From Pseudomonas sp. dw_612 (GTDB taxonomy: Bacteria > Pseudomonadota > Gammaproteobacteria > Pseudomonadales > Pseudomonadaceae): a stretch of DNA of 64,000 nucleotides. Shown here in pieces: positions 26,190 to 34,507 of the stretch. How positions within the stretch are numbered: the first letter of the stretch is position 1; each line of letters begins with the position of its first letter. A program made the translations under genes and the position numbers. The stretch is from positions 1 to 64,000 of the forward strand of contig NZ_JAAVVC010000016.1 in assembly GCF_018449725.1 (NCBI RefSeq). The letters run 5' to 3'. The notes beneath the pieces are model-generated. The model saw only the letters and a list, made by a program, of their open reading frames with translations. It did no database searches and had not been told where the DNA came from.

Positions 26190-27044
26190 TCAACCATTCA
26201 TACTCTGAAAATGCGCCAACATCCGCGACGCATCCGGCACCACGCCGCTGAACAATTCAAACGCCTTCACCGCCTGAAACACCGCCATGGTCCCGCCATC
26301 CAGCGTCCGGCAACCCATGGCCCGGGCGTTACGTAGCAGTTCGGTTTCCAGCGGGAAGTAAACAATCTCCGCCACCCACAATTCAGTCCTCAACAGCTCC
26401 ACCGGCACCGGCGTGCCCGGCAGTTTTTTCATGCCCATGGGCGTGGTGTTCACCAGGCCATCGGCCACCGCCAAGGTACTCGCCAGATCATGCGCGGCCA
26501 CAGCGCGGCCAGCACCGAAGTGCTGATTGAGGTTGTTCGCCAACGCCTGCGCCCGGCCGTCATCCACATCGAAAAGGCTGAGTTGCCGGACGCCTTCGCT
26601 CAACAACGCGTGGGCCACTGCCGCACCGGCGCCGCCGGCACCCATCTGGACGACACGCTCACGAGAAACGTCCTTCAAGCCCCGGCGAAAACCTTCGGCA
26701 AAGCCCAGGCAATCGGTGTTGTGGCCGATGCGTTTGCCATCCTTCAGCACCACGGTGTTCACCGCGCCAATGCCGCGGGCCTCCGGGGACAATTCGTCGA
26801 GCAGCGGAATGATGGCCTGCTTGCATGGGAAGGTGATGTTCAGCCCGGTGAAGTTCATGCGCTCGGCAGCCATCAGCAGATCGGGCAGGGCATTGCAGTC
26901 AAGCTGCAACGGGTCGAGGTCGATCAGGCGATAGAGGTAGCGCAGGCCCTGGGCATCGCCCTCATGCTCGTGCAGCGCCGGCGTGCGCGAGGCCTGGATG
27001 CCGGCGCCGATCAGCCCGGCGAGTACCGCGGTGTTGTGTGTCAT
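26190..27044 (-). CDS. Quinate/shikimate dehydrogenase (AroE superfamily, QsuD-like)
   Basis: A 284-residue AroE-fold enzyme that I place in the catabolic quinate/shikimate dehydrogenase group rather than biosynthetic AroE. The substrate-binding start reads AGIQASRTPALHEHEGDAQG: S19 then T21, where biosynthetic enzymes have S-x-S. I recall the Ser/Thr pair from the Corynebacterium quinate/shikimate dehydrogenase. Catalytic K75 (ITFPCKQ), N96 (GAVNTV) and D111 (HNTDCLGF) are present, and the nucleotide loop is QMGAGGAGAAVAHAL. It would oxidise shikimate to dehydroshikimate and quinate to dehydroquinate with NAD(P). The ATG at 27044 lies six bases after the aroQ stop: an operon. Confidence 0.87.
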   Translation of the reverse strand: MTHNTAVLAGLIGAGIQASRTPALHEHEGDAQGLRYLYRLIDLDPLQLDCNALPDLLMAAERMNFTGLNITFPCKQAIIPLLDELSPEARGIGAVNTVVLKDGKRIGHNTDCLGFAEGFRRGLKDVSRERVVQMGAGGAGAAVAHALLSEGVRQLSLFDVDDGRAQALANNLNQHFGAGRAVAAHDLASTLAVADGLVNTTPMGMKKLPGTPVPVELLRTELWVAEIVYFPLETELLRNARAMGCRTLDGGTMAVFQAVKAFELFSGVVPDASRMLAHFQSMNG

Positions 27045-27049
27045 GGCGC

Positions 27050-27490
27050 TCACCCTTTCAAACGTTGGCTGAAATGCTCCAGCGCCAGACGATAGCCGTG
27101 GCTGCCGAAGCCGGCCATCACTGCGGTGGCAATGGCCGAGACAAAGGAGTGATGACGGAACGGTTCGCGGGCGTGGACGTTGGACAGGTGAACTTCGATC
27201 ACCGGCAGTTCACTGGCGACCAATGCATCGCGGATCGCCACCGACGTGTGAGTCCAGGCTGCCGGGTTGATCACGATCCCGGCGCAACGGCCGCGAGCGG
27301 CGTGAATCCAGTCGAGCAATTCGCCTTCATGGTTGGTCTGGCGAAACTCCACCGTCAGACCGAATTCCTCGGCGGCGCGACCGCACAACGCGGAAATGTC
27401 GGCCAGGGTTTCGTGACCATAGGTCGCCGGTTCACGGGTGCCGAGCAGGTTCAGGTTCGGGCCGTTGAGCACCAGAACGATAGGGGGCAT
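27050..27490 (-). CDS. aroQ: Type II 3-dehydroquinate dehydratase
   Basis: A 146-residue enzyme, the normal length of type II dehydroquinases, starting at ATG 27490 (MPPIVLVLNGPNLN) with GGAG seven bases upstream; a longer opening to 27520 is unlikely. Signatures are LNGPNLNLLGTREPATYG (catalytic Tyr in the flexible lid), INPAAWTHTSVAI, and IEVHLSNVHAREPFRHHS (catalytic His). It interconverts 3-dehydroquinate and 3-dehydroshikimate. Pseudomonads usually have another aroQ next to accBC for biosynthesis; this copy sits in the quinate cluster and is probably catabolic. It is the first gene of a two-gene operon. Confidence 0.94.
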   Translation of the reverse strand: MPPIVLVLNGPNLNLLGTREPATYGHETLADISALCGRAAEEFGLTVEFRQTNHEGELLDWIHAARGRCAGIVINPAAWTHTSVAIRDALVASELPVIEVHLSNVHAREPFRHHSFVSAIATAVMAGFGSHGYRLALEHFSQRLKG

Positions 27491-27623
27491 CGGGGTCTCT
27501 CCACTTATTATTTTTGGCATGGGCTATAGGTTTCGCCCTGGGAGATAAATTGTACTAGACAGTTACTTTGGTCAATTGAAGAGAAGATTTGGCGCTGTTT
27601 TGTGTTCGGTGATCGGACAAAAG

Positions 27624-27701
27624 CAAAAGATCGCAGCCTTCGGCAGCTCCTACAGGTTGAACGCATTCCTCTGTAGGAGCTGCCGCAGGCTGCGATTTTT
27701 T
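27624..27701. repeat. REP doublet, class C
   Basis: AAAGATCGCAGCCTTCGGCA left arm and GTAGGAGCTGCCGCAGGCTG right arm. The right arm runs into the stop codon of the LysR gene. Confidence 0.93.
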
Positions 27702-28611
27702 AACGCGGCAAATGCTCGACCAAAAAATCAATGAAAGCCCTCAACCGCAACGGCACATGCCGGCTCTGCGGATAGAGCAAGGTGAAGGGCCGCGAACGTC
27801 CACCATACGGCTTGAGCACCTCCACCAGCGAACCATCGGCCAACTCGCTTTCGACGATAAAACGATAGGTCTGAAACAACCCCGCACCGTGTTTCGCCAG
27901 GGTCACGCCACCCAGCACGTCGTCGGAGCAACTGAGGCTACCCTCGGCGAGAATCTCCCGGGGCTCGCCGTCGTCGTTAAACAGCCAGGCAATCCGCCGG
28001 CCACTGCTGGGCAATTCGTACTGAATGCATTCGTGCTGCTGAAGATCGTCGAGCGTTTGCGGCACCCCGACGCGTTTGAGGTATTCGGGACTGGCAATCA
28101 TCACCAGCGCCGCATCTTCCAGCGGCCTGGCGATCAGACCGGAATCCGGAATCGCCCGCACGCGGATCGCCATGTCATAGCCTTCACCGACAAAATCGAT
28201 GTTGCGATTGCTGATATGCGTCTCGACCTTCACCGCCGGAAACCGCGCGCGAAACGCCGGCAACAGCGGCAGGATTCGGTGATGGGCATACGTTGTAGGA
28301 ATACTGATGCGCAAGGTGCCGGACGGTTCCTGCTGCTGGCCCATGACCTCCCTTTGCGCTTCAACCAATTGCGCCAGCGCCTGACGGCATTCCTCGTAAT
28401 AACGCCGGCCACTGTCGGTCAGCTTGACGCTGCGAGTGGTGCGGGCGAACAACCGCACACCCAGGCGCTCCTCCATGCGCGACACCGACCGGCTCACCGC
28501 TGCCGGCGTGACCCCGGCCACCAGTGCGGCAGCGGTAAAGCTGCCAGCTTCGGCGGCCAGGCAAAACAGCTCGATGCTGCCGAGCTGAAGATCGTCGAAG
28601 TGTCGCTGCAT
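27700..28611 (-). CDS. LysR-family transcriptional regulator
   Basis: A 303-residue LysR protein. The HTH (about 10-65) is LGSIELFCLAAEAGSFTAAA with VTPAAVSRSVSRMEERLGVRLFARTTRSVKLTDSG as the second part. The effector domain (about 92-300) starts GTLRISIPTTYAHHRILPLL and belongs to the CrgA/AaeR-like subgroup (SNRNIDFVGEGYDMAIRV). Its partner genes are unclear: the aroQ operon lies downstream on the same strand, about 210 bp away across a REP, and no gene is divergent within 200 bp. It may act at a distance, or on the quinate genes. The stop codon overlaps a REP arm. Confidence 0.9.
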   Translation of the reverse strand: MQRHFDDLQLGSIELFCLAAEAGSFTAAALVAGVTPAAVSRSVSRMEERLGVRLFARTTRSVKLTDSGRRYYEECRQALAQLVEAQREVMGQQQEPSGTLRISIPTTYAHHRILPLLPAFRARFPAVKVETHISNRNIDFVGEGYDMAIRVRAIPDSGLIARPLEDAALVMIASPEYLKRVGVPQTLDDLQQHECIQYELPSSGRRIAWLFNDDGEPREILAEGSLSCSDDVLGGVTLAKHGAGLFQTYRFIVESELADGSLVEVLKPYGGRSRPFTLLYPQSRHVPLRLRAFIDFLVEHLPR

Positions 28612-28667
28612 GATTGATTACACCGGGGATTGAATGGAGTTGTCTGAGTCTTTATGTATCACATTGA

Positions 28668-28766
28668 ACCTGTGGCGAGGGAGCTTGCTCCCTCCGGGCT
28701 GCGAAGCCGCCCCACAAAACGAGACTGCTGCGCAGTCCAGCGGGAGCAAGCTCCCTCGCCACAGGT
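28668..28766. repeat. REP doublet, class D
   Basis: CCTGTGGCGAGGGAGCTTGC left arm and its complement GCAAGCTCCCTCGCCACAGG right arm, with a GC-rich loop. A different REP family from the others in the window. Confidence 0.93.
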
Positions 28767-28791
28767 TATTCATCGTCCAACAAGCACCCAC

Positions 28792-28815
28792 AAAAAAGCC
28801 GTCATCACGACGGCT
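28792..28815 (-). terminator. Rho-independent terminator of trmA
   Basis: On the minus strand: GCCGTC, loop GTGAT, GACGGC, then a run of six T. It lies 23 bp beyond the trmA stop. Confidence 0.9.
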
Positions 28816-28837
28816 GATTCGTATCAGGCACCGGCAA

Positions 28838-29917
28838 TCACCGCCGGGTCAGCAACACCCCGGATTCCATGTGATGGGTCCACGGAAACTGGTCAAACAT
28901 CGCGCATTGAGTAATGCGGTGAGTGTCGTGCAACTGGGCGATGTTGGCCGCCAGGGTTTCCGGGTTGCAGGAGATGTAGAGGATGTTGTCGAAGCGTCGG
29001 GTCAGTTCGCAGGTGTCCGGGTCCATGCCGGCGCGCGGCGGGTCGACGAACACGCTGCCGAATTCGTAGCTCTTGAGGTCGATGCCGTGCAGGCGACGGA
29101 ACGGCCGCACTTCGTTCAAGGCTTCGGTCAGTTCTTCGGCGGACAGACGCACCAGGGTGACGTTATCCACGGCGTTTTCGCTGAGGTTGCTCAACGCCGC
29201 GTTGACCGAGCTCTTGCTGATTTCGGTGGCCAGCGCTTTGCGCGTGCGAGTGGCGAGGGGCAGGGTGAAGTTGCCGTTGCCGCAATACAGTTCCAGCAAA
29301 TCGTCGGTGCGATCGCCCAAGGCATCGTAAGCCCAATTCAGCATCTTCTGGTTCACGGTGCCGTTGGGCTGGGTGAACGCGCCTTCCGGTTGGCGGTAGC
29401 TGAAAGTGCGACCGCCGACTTCGAATTGCTCGACCACATAATCATGGCCGATGACTTCGCGCTTGCCCTTGGAGCGGCCGATGATGCTGACGTTCAAGTC
29501 TGCCGCCAGCTTCGACGCGGCGGTGTGCCAGTGTTCGTCCAGCGGGCGGTGATAGCACAGGGTGATCATCGCATCGCCGGCCAGGGTGGTCAGGAACTCC
29601 ACCTGGAACAGCTTGTGGCTCAGGGCCGCGCTCGCTTGCCACGCCGCTTTGAGCTTGGGCATCAATTCATTGATGCGCAGGCTGGCGATCGGGAACTCTT
29701 CGATCAGGATCGGCGTGCGTTTGTCATCTTGGGCAAACATCGCATAGTGACGGTCGCCGCCTTCGCGCCACAGGCGAAACTCCGCGCGCAGGCGGAAGTT
29801 TTTCAGCGGCGAGTCGAATACTTCAGGTTCTGGCGCACCGAACGGGGCCAGCAGGTCACGCAAGCGCGTGACCTTTTCTTCGAGCTGTACGGCGTAGGCC
29901 TGGGAATCAAAAGTCAT
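28838..29917 (-). CDS. trmA: tRNA (uracil-5-)-methyltransferase TrmA
   Basis: A 359-residue enzyme that makes m5U54 in the T-loop of tRNA using S-adenosylmethionine. The start is the ATG at 29917 (MTFDSQAYAVQLEEK), overlapping the upstream permease stop as ATGA. Landmarks are the SAM motif LLELYCGNGNFTLPLA, the conserved FVDPPRAGMD, the nucleophile cysteine in YISCNPETLAAN, and the C-terminal DQFPWTHHMES. This is the E. coli-type length, lacking the TRAM/Fe-S region of RlmD. It is translationally coupled to the purine permease gene. Confidence 0.96.
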   Translation of the reverse strand: MTFDSQAYAVQLEEKVTRLRDLLAPFGAPEPEVFDSPLKNFRLRAEFRLWREGGDRHYAMFAQDDKRTPILIEEFPIASLRINELMPKLKAAWQASAALSHKLFQVEFLTTLAGDAMITLCYHRPLDEHWHTAASKLAADLNVSIIGRSKGKREVIGHDYVVEQFEVGGRTFSYRQPEGAFTQPNGTVNQKMLNWAYDALGDRTDDLLELYCGNGNFTLPLATRTRKALATEISKSSVNAALSNLSENAVDNVTLVRLSAEELTEALNEVRPFRRLHGIDLKSYEFGSVFVDPPRAGMDPDTCELTRRFDNILYISCNPETLAANIAQLHDTHRITQCAMFDQFPWTHHMESGVLLTRR

Positions 29918-31209
29918 GCGTTGAACCAACCCAACTTGATCACAAACAGAATCGACAGAATCACCAGCGCCGGGTTCAGCTCACGGGCGCGGCCGGACAG
30001 CAACTTGATCACGGTCCAGGCGATGAAACCGAAGGCGATGCCGTTGGCGATGGAATACGTGAATGGCATGGCCAGGGCGGTGACCACGACCGGTGCGGCC
30101 ACGGTGATGTCGTCCCAGTCTATTTCGGCCAGACCGGATGTCATCAGCACGGCGACGAACAGCAGCGCCGGTGCGGTAGCGAACGCCGGAACACTGGCGG
30201 CCAGTGGCGAGAAGAACAGCGCCAGCAGAAACAGGATCGCCACGACGATGGCGGTCAAACCGGTACGGCCACCGGCGCTTACACCGGCGGCGGATTCGAT
30301 GTAGCTAGTGGTGGTCGAGGTGCCCAGCAGCGAACCGGCCATGGCCGCGGTGCTGTCGGCGATCAGTGCGCGACCCATTTTCGGCATGTGGCCGTCCTTG
30401 CCCATCAGGCCGGCGCGCTTGGCGACGCCGATCAGGGTGCCGGAGTTGTCGAACAGGTCGACGAACAGGAAGGCGAAGATCACGCTGACCAGACCGATGT
30501 CCAGAGCCCCTTTGATGTCCAGTTGCAGAAAGGTTGGGGCCAGGGACGGAGGCATCGACATCACGCCACCGAACGGGGTGAAGCCCATCACGATAGACAC
30601 GATGGTCACCACCAGGATGCCGATCAGGACCGCGCCGCGAACCTTCAACGCTTCGAGGGCGACGATCAGGGCGAAGCCCAGGGTCGCAAGGATCGGGGCC
30701 GGCTGTTTCAAGTCACCGAGGCCGACCATGGTTGCCGGGTTGCTGACCACGATGCCGGCGTTGTGCAGGGCGATCAGCGCCAGGAACAGACCGATACCGG
30801 CGGCAATCGCCGAACGCAGGGGCAACGGGATGCTGTTGATGATCCATTCGCGGATGCGGAAGATCGACAGCAGGAAGAAGCACACCGCCGAGATAAACAC
30901 CGCGCCCAGCGCCACTTGCCAGGTGTGGCCCATGTGCAGGACCACGGTGTACGTGAAGAAGGCGTTCAGGCCCATGCCCGGCGCGAGGGCGATCGGGTAG
31001 TTGGCGATCAGGCCCATCACCGTCGAGCCAAAGGCCGCTGCCAGACACGTGGCGACGAACACGGCGCCCTTATCCATGCCGGTCTCGCCGAGGATGCTCG
31101 GGTTGACGAACAGAATGTAGGCCATGGCCAGGAAGGTCGTGACGCCCGCAAGAATCTCGGTGCGCACGTTGGTGTTGTGTGCCTTGAGTTGAAACAGCCT
31201 TTCCAGCAT
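29914..31209 (-). CDS. NCS2-family purine permease (adenine/hypoxanthine-guanine type)
   Basis: A 431-residue inner-membrane protein starting at ATG 31209 (MLERLFQLKAHNTNVRTEIL). The AzgA-like subgroup of NCS2 carriers is recognised by the start GVTTFLAMAYILFVNPSIL, APGMGLNAFFTYTVV, and the substrate loop LFDNSGTLIGVAKRAGL. The motif GTSTTTSYIESAAGVSAGGRTGL is also typical, here around residues 320-340. It should import a purine base with protons: adenine, guanine or hypoxanthine. It overlaps trmA by four bases. I do not assign AdeP versus GhxP. Confidence 0.92.
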   Translation of the reverse strand: MLERLFQLKAHNTNVRTEILAGVTTFLAMAYILFVNPSILGETGMDKGAVFVATCLAAAFGSTVMGLIANYPIALAPGMGLNAFFTYTVVLHMGHTWQVALGAVFISAVCFFLLSIFRIREWIINSIPLPLRSAIAAGIGLFLALIALHNAGIVVSNPATMVGLGDLKQPAPILATLGFALIVALEALKVRGAVLIGILVVTIVSIVMGFTPFGGVMSMPPSLAPTFLQLDIKGALDIGLVSVIFAFLFVDLFDNSGTLIGVAKRAGLMGKDGHMPKMGRALIADSTAAMAGSLLGTSTTTSYIESAAGVSAGGRTGLTAIVVAILFLLALFFSPLAASVPAFATAPALLFVAVLMTSGLAEIDWDDITVAAPVVVTALAMPFTYSIANGIAFGFIAWTVIKLLSGRARELNPALVILSILFVIKLGWFNA

Positions 31210-31415
31210 GTCTGCTCCCCGTGGCGCGCAGTGCGCCGTGAATGTATCGACCTCAACAGCAAAGCACAGACTGCCCAAGGCACCCGGGAATTTTCTGTGG
31301 GTCGGAAAAAGCCGCGCATCATACCAGCAGCGTGGGGTATTGGCTGCGATCGTCGGCGATGTTTTGCCGTTCGCTGAACTGAGCCATACTGCGCGCCTGT
31401 TTTGGGGGAGTCGTC

Positions 31416-31874
31416 ATGGTTCGCATCACGTGCAATATCGTTCGGTCGTCGGGGCTGTTTTTCGCGTTGCTGGCCAGTGTGCCTGCGGTGATGGCGGCTT
31501 CGGCACCGCCGTTGAGCAATGTTCAGGTGCTCAAGGTCCAGTCGGCGGCGTGCGGTATTGAAAACATCTCGGCGGGGCAAGAACGGACGACGTGCAATCA
31601 CGGCGGGGCGAACATCAAGGTCTATGTGCTGGAGATGGGTTATGGCCGCAAGCCGACGGTCCAGCTCGACGGTTTCAATCTCGACGGGATGCAAACCAAT
31701 GTCTGCGCCTACGACAACGGCAACCCGACGCAATGCACCAGCACCCAGACGCGGGTTGTCGGCAAGCTGTACATCTTCGATCTGGGTGACAGGCAGGAAG
31801 GGACATTCACGTTCAGTAACCGGTCGATCAACGGCGGTGGCGACGCGGTTTCGACGCAGCTTTACATCAAGTAA
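31416..31874 (+). CDS. Small secreted protein, DUF4879-like
   Basis: A 152-residue protein with a strong ribosome site (GGGGGAG) before ATG 31416 and a signal peptide ending near VMAASAPP. The mature part is beta-rich and polar, with four cysteines (AACGIENI, TTCNHGG, NVCAYD, TQCTST). The features CNHGGANIKVYVLEMGYG and KLYIFDLGDRQEGTFTF resemble DUF4879 proteins (YolA-like), as I recall them. No enzymatic motif is seen. It stands alone between the permease operon and a DJ-1-like gene. Function is unknown. Confidence 0.75.
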   Translation: MVRITCNIVRSSGLFFALLASVPAVMAASAPPLSNVQVLKVQSAACGIENISAGQERTTCNHGGANIKVYVLEMGYGRKPTVQLDGFNLDGMQTNVCAYDNGNPTQCTSTQTRVVGKLYIFDLGDRQEGTFTFSNRSINGGGDAVSTQLYIK

Positions 31875-31940
31875 CGGCCGACGCGAACAAGGGACACTAA
31901 AGCTGACTAAGCTTCAAGGATCATCCCTTGGACCGTGCCC

Positions 31941-32492
31941 ATGACCTTTAGAGCTCTGATTACCCTCGCCGAGGGCATCGATGACCTGCAATGCGTGACC
32001 TTGGTTGATGTACTGCGCCGCGCCCAAGTCGAAGTGGTGCTCGCCAGCATCGAAGGGCGGCGCATGCTCACGTGCGCCCGCGGCACCCGCCTGACCGCCG
32101 ACGCCATGCTCGTGGACCTGCTGGCCCAGCCGTTCGACCTGATTGCCCTGCCCGGTGGTGCCGTTGGCGCGCAACACTTGGCGGCGCATCAACCCCTGGG
32201 ACAATTGATCAAGGATCAATCAGCCGCCGGACGCCTGTTCGCCGGCATCGCCGAAGCGCCGGCCCTGGCGCTGCAAGCCTTCGGGGTTTTGCGGCAACGG
32301 CGCATGACCTGCCTGCCGGCGGTCAGTCACCACTTATCGGGCTGCAACTTCATCGATCAACCGGTGGTGGTCGATGGCAACTGCATCACCGCCCAAGGCT
32401 CCGGCGCCGCGCTGCCCTTTGCGCTGGCGCTGGTGGAACAACTCTGTGGCAAAGCCACACGGGCGGCGGTGGCGGGGGAGTTGTTGGTTTAG
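31941..32492 (+). CDS. DJ-1/PfpI-like protein lacking the nucleophilic cysteine
   Basis: A 183-residue class I glutamine-amidotransferase-like protein. I use the ATG at 31941 (MTFRALITLAEGIDDLQ); a GTG six bases earlier is possible. The fold markers are the acidic residue in AEGIDDLQ, FDLIALPGGAVGAQHL (LPGG), and ITAQGSGAALPFALALVEQL near the end. The nucleophile elbow, usually AAICAGP, is AGIAEAP here, so the reactive cysteine is replaced by alanine. It is therefore unlikely to act as a glyoxalase III/deglycase of the usual kind. A binding, chaperone or regulatory role is inference. Confidence 0.85.
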   Translation: MTFRALITLAEGIDDLQCVTLVDVLRRAQVEVVLASIEGRRMLTCARGTRLTADAMLVDLLAQPFDLIALPGGAVGAQHLAAHQPLGQLIKDQSAAGRLFAGIAEAPALALQAFGVLRQRRMTCLPAVSHHLSGCNFIDQPVVVDGNCITAQGSGAALPFALALVEQLCGKATRAAVAGELLV

Positions 32493-32498
32493 GTCTGC

Positions 32499-32786
32499 TC
32501 AGGCATGGAGAGCGATGGGCTCGATGGCCGGCTGCTCACGATGCTCGGCCTGCCAGAGGTCGTAATCGGTTTGAACACCTAGCCACATCCGGGCTTTACC
32601 GATGCCTGCCCGCTCAAGACGTACCGCGAGGTCCGGGCTGATCGGCGCGTGGCCATGCAACACCCTGGAAAGATGCGGTCGTGCAAAACCGAGATGGCGG
32701 GCCAGCTCAGTGACACTGATGCCAAGCTCGGGCAGCACGTCCTGCAAGAGTGTTTCGCCAGGGTGCGGCGGGTTGTGCATGGGCAT
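32499..32786 (-). CDS. higA: HigA/VapI-family antitoxin, no toxin gene adjacent
   Basis: A 95-residue HTH protein of the HigA addiction-module antidote family. The start at ATG 32786 (MPMHNPPHPGETL) has a strong AGGAGG site seven bases ahead. Signatures are HPGETLLQDVLPELGISVTE and LARHLGFARPHLSRVLHGHAPISPDLAVRLERAG, given in two landmarks; key residues are the ARPHLSRVLHG recognition helix. HigB toxins normally lie directly upstream; here the 216 bp upstream hold only palindromic operator-like DNA and no HigB-like frame on either strand. It may autoregulate and act on other promoters. Calling it an orphan is a direct observation within this window only. Confidence 0.9.
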   Translation of the reverse strand: MPMHNPPHPGETLLQDVLPELGISVTELARHLGFARPHLSRVLHGHAPISPDLAVRLERAGIGKARMWLGVQTDYDLWQAEHREQPAIEPIALHA

Positions 32787-32815
32787 GGTCCTGCCTCCTG
32801 TCAGTGGTCGAGAAA

Positions 32816-32860
32816 GTGTAAGGCGATACATTACACTCGATGCGGTATCTATGTATCGCA
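32816..32860. promoter_or_regulatory. HigA operator-like inverted repeats
   Basis: GCGATACAT (32823-32831) and its inverse ATGTATCGC (32851-32859) are separated by 19 bp. The first lies inside GTGTAAGGCGATACATTACAC (32816-32836, GTGTAA/TTACAC arms). The position just upstream of higA fits autoregulation; the molybdoenzyme operon on the other side could be affected too. Confidence 0.6.
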
Positions 32861-33002
32861 CTTGGTCGGCCAAAGTGTGCTTTGCGCCGAGCAAACACCA
32901 CAGATCAATTCCTTTGAACGCTCATCCAACCCCCGAAGTCGTACCCCTTATGACGGCGGTTTGCCAAAACGCCGCGAATGTACGACCAACCGTGAGGTGT
33001 TT

Positions 33003-33524
33003 ATGAGCCCGATCACTCCCGACGCTGCGCCAGCGTTATTCACCCGTCATCCGCTGCGCCTGAGGCTCAACGGCCAGGTGCGTGAACTTGATGTGTTGCC
33101 CTGGACCACGCTGTTGGACCTGCTGCGCGAGCAACTGGACCTGATCGGCACCAAAAAGGGCTGCGACCACGGCCAGTGCGGCGCCTGCACGGTGTTGCTC
33201 AATGGCAAGCGGGTGAATGCCTGCTTGACCTTGGCGGTGATGTGCGACGGCGCGGAGTTGACCACCATCGAAGGCCTCGCCAGCGGCGAAGAACTGCATC
33301 CGATGCAGCAAGCCTTTATCAAGCACGATGCCTTTCAATGCGGTTATTGCACGCCGGGGCAGATTTGTTCGGCGGTCGGGCTGGTGAACGAAGGTCGGGC
33401 GCAGACCACTGAACAGATCAAGGAACTGATGAGCGGTAACCTCTGCCGCTGCGGCGCCTACAGCAATATTCGCGATGCCATCGAAGAAGCCTTGCCTGCC
33501 TGCCAGCAAGGAGGTGGCCAATGA
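33003..33524 (+). CDS. Molybdoenzyme small subunit, 2x[2Fe-2S] (PaoA/YagT-like)
   Basis: A 173-residue iron-sulfur subunit of a xanthine-oxidase-family aldehyde oxidoreductase. The plant-type cluster ligands are in KKGCDHGQCGACTVLLNG and NACLTLAV; the helical-domain cluster is in FQCGYCTPGQICSA and GNLCRCGAYSNI. It passes electrons from the molybdenum site to FAD. E. coli PaoA is longer and starts with a Tat signal (RRDLIK type); here the start MSPITPDAAPALFTRHP has none, so the complex is predicted cytoplasmic. ATG 33003 has GAGGTG ahead. The stop overlaps the next start by four bases. Confidence 0.93.
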   Translation: MSPITPDAAPALFTRHPLRLRLNGQVRELDVLPWTTLLDLLREQLDLIGTKKGCDHGQCGACTVLLNGKRVNACLTLAVMCDGAELTTIEGLASGEELHPMQQAFIKHDAFQCGYCTPGQICSAVGLVNEGRAQTTEQIKELMSGNLCRCGAYSNIRDAIEEALPACQQGGGQ

Positions 33525-34507
33525 ATCCGTTCCACTACAGCAAGCCGGATTCGGTGCAGGATGCCGTACATCTCGCCGGCCCGGCATCGCGCTTCATCGC
33601 GGGCGGTACGAATCTTCTGGATTTGATGAAGGAAAACCTGACCCGCCCCGAGCACCTGATCGATATCACCGGTTTGCCGTTGCGTGAGATCAGCGAGACG
33701 GACAGGGGCGGACTGATGATTGGCGCGCTGGTGAGTAACGCGGATCTTGCCTGGCACCCGGTGATTGAGCAGCGTTATCCGCTGTTATCCCAAGCCATTC
33801 TGGCGGGCGCCTCACCGCAATTACGCAACATGGCCAGCACCGGCGGCAACCTGCTGCAACGCACCCGCTGCTATTACTTCTACGACGCCAACGTGCCGTG
33901 CAACAAACGCGAACCCGGCAGCGGTTGCCCGGCGCGGGAGGGACTGAACCGGATTCACGCCATCCTCGGCGCCAGTGCGCAATGTGTCGCCACGCATCCA
34001 TCGGATATGTGCGTGGCACTGGCTGCGCTGGAAGCAGTGGTGCATGTGCAAGGTCGCCATGGCGCCAGAACCATCGAGTTCGCCGACTTCCACCGTTTAC
34101 CTGGCGACAGCCCCGAGCGCGACAACAACTTGGCCGACGATGAGCTGATCACTGCCATCGAACTGCCCGCCGTCGGTTTCGCCGAATACAGTCATTACCT
34201 GAAAGTTCGCGACCGGGCGTCCTATGCCTTCGCGTTGGTTTCGGTGGCCGCCGCGCTCGATTTTACCGGGCCGGTGATTCGCGAGGCGCGCCTTGCCCTC
34301 GGCGGCGTGGCCCACAAACCGTGGCGCGACCCAGCTGTGGAGAATTGGTTGGTGGGCAAAGCGGCCAGCCTCGAAACCTTCACCGCTGCCGCCGACGCTT
34401 TGCTGCAAAACGCGCAGCCTCTCCAACACAATGCGTTCAAAGTCACCCTGGCCCGCCGCGCGATTGTCCGCGCCTTGAGCGACGCCGCGCGGGGAGGGCA
34501 AGCCTGA
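33521..34507 (+). CDS. Molybdoenzyme FAD-binding subunit with [4Fe-4S] insert (PaoB/YagS-like)
   Basis: A 328-residue medium subunit. The FAD-binding region has RFIAGGTNLLDLMKENL and NMASTGGNLLQRTRCYYF. An insert with four cysteines follows (RTRCYYFYDANVPCNKREPG and SGCPAREG), the arrangement that binds an extra [4Fe-4S] cluster in PaoB. The C-terminal CO_deh_flav_C domain has RDRASYAFALVSVAAAL. It starts at ATG 33521 behind a strong AGGAGGTG site, overlapping the small-subunit stop. Its own TGA overlaps the next start. The electron acceptor is not given by sequence. Confidence 0.93.
   Translation: MNPFHYSKPDSVQDAVHLAGPASRFIAGGTNLLDLMKENLTRPEHLIDITGLPLREISETDRGGLMIGALVSNADLAWHPVIEQRYPLLSQAILAGASPQLRNMASTGGNLLQRTRCYYFYDANVPCNKREPGSGCPAREGLNRIHAILGASAQCVATHPSDMCVALAALEAVVHVQGRHGARTIEFADFHRLPGDSPERDNNLADDELITAIELPAVGFAEYSHYLKVRDRASYAFALVSVAAALDFTGPVIREARLALGGVAHKPWRDPAVENWLVGKAASLETFTAAADALLQNAQPLQHNAFKVTLARRAIVRALSDAARGGQA

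Noticed and set aside
28612..28837. Small gene between the LysR gene and trmA
   Set aside because: The interval is filled by a class D REP doublet and the trmA terminator. Short open frames there are repeat-derived.
32499..33003. Complete HigBA toxin-antitoxin module
   Set aside because: No frame resembling HigB lies upstream or downstream of higA on either strand.
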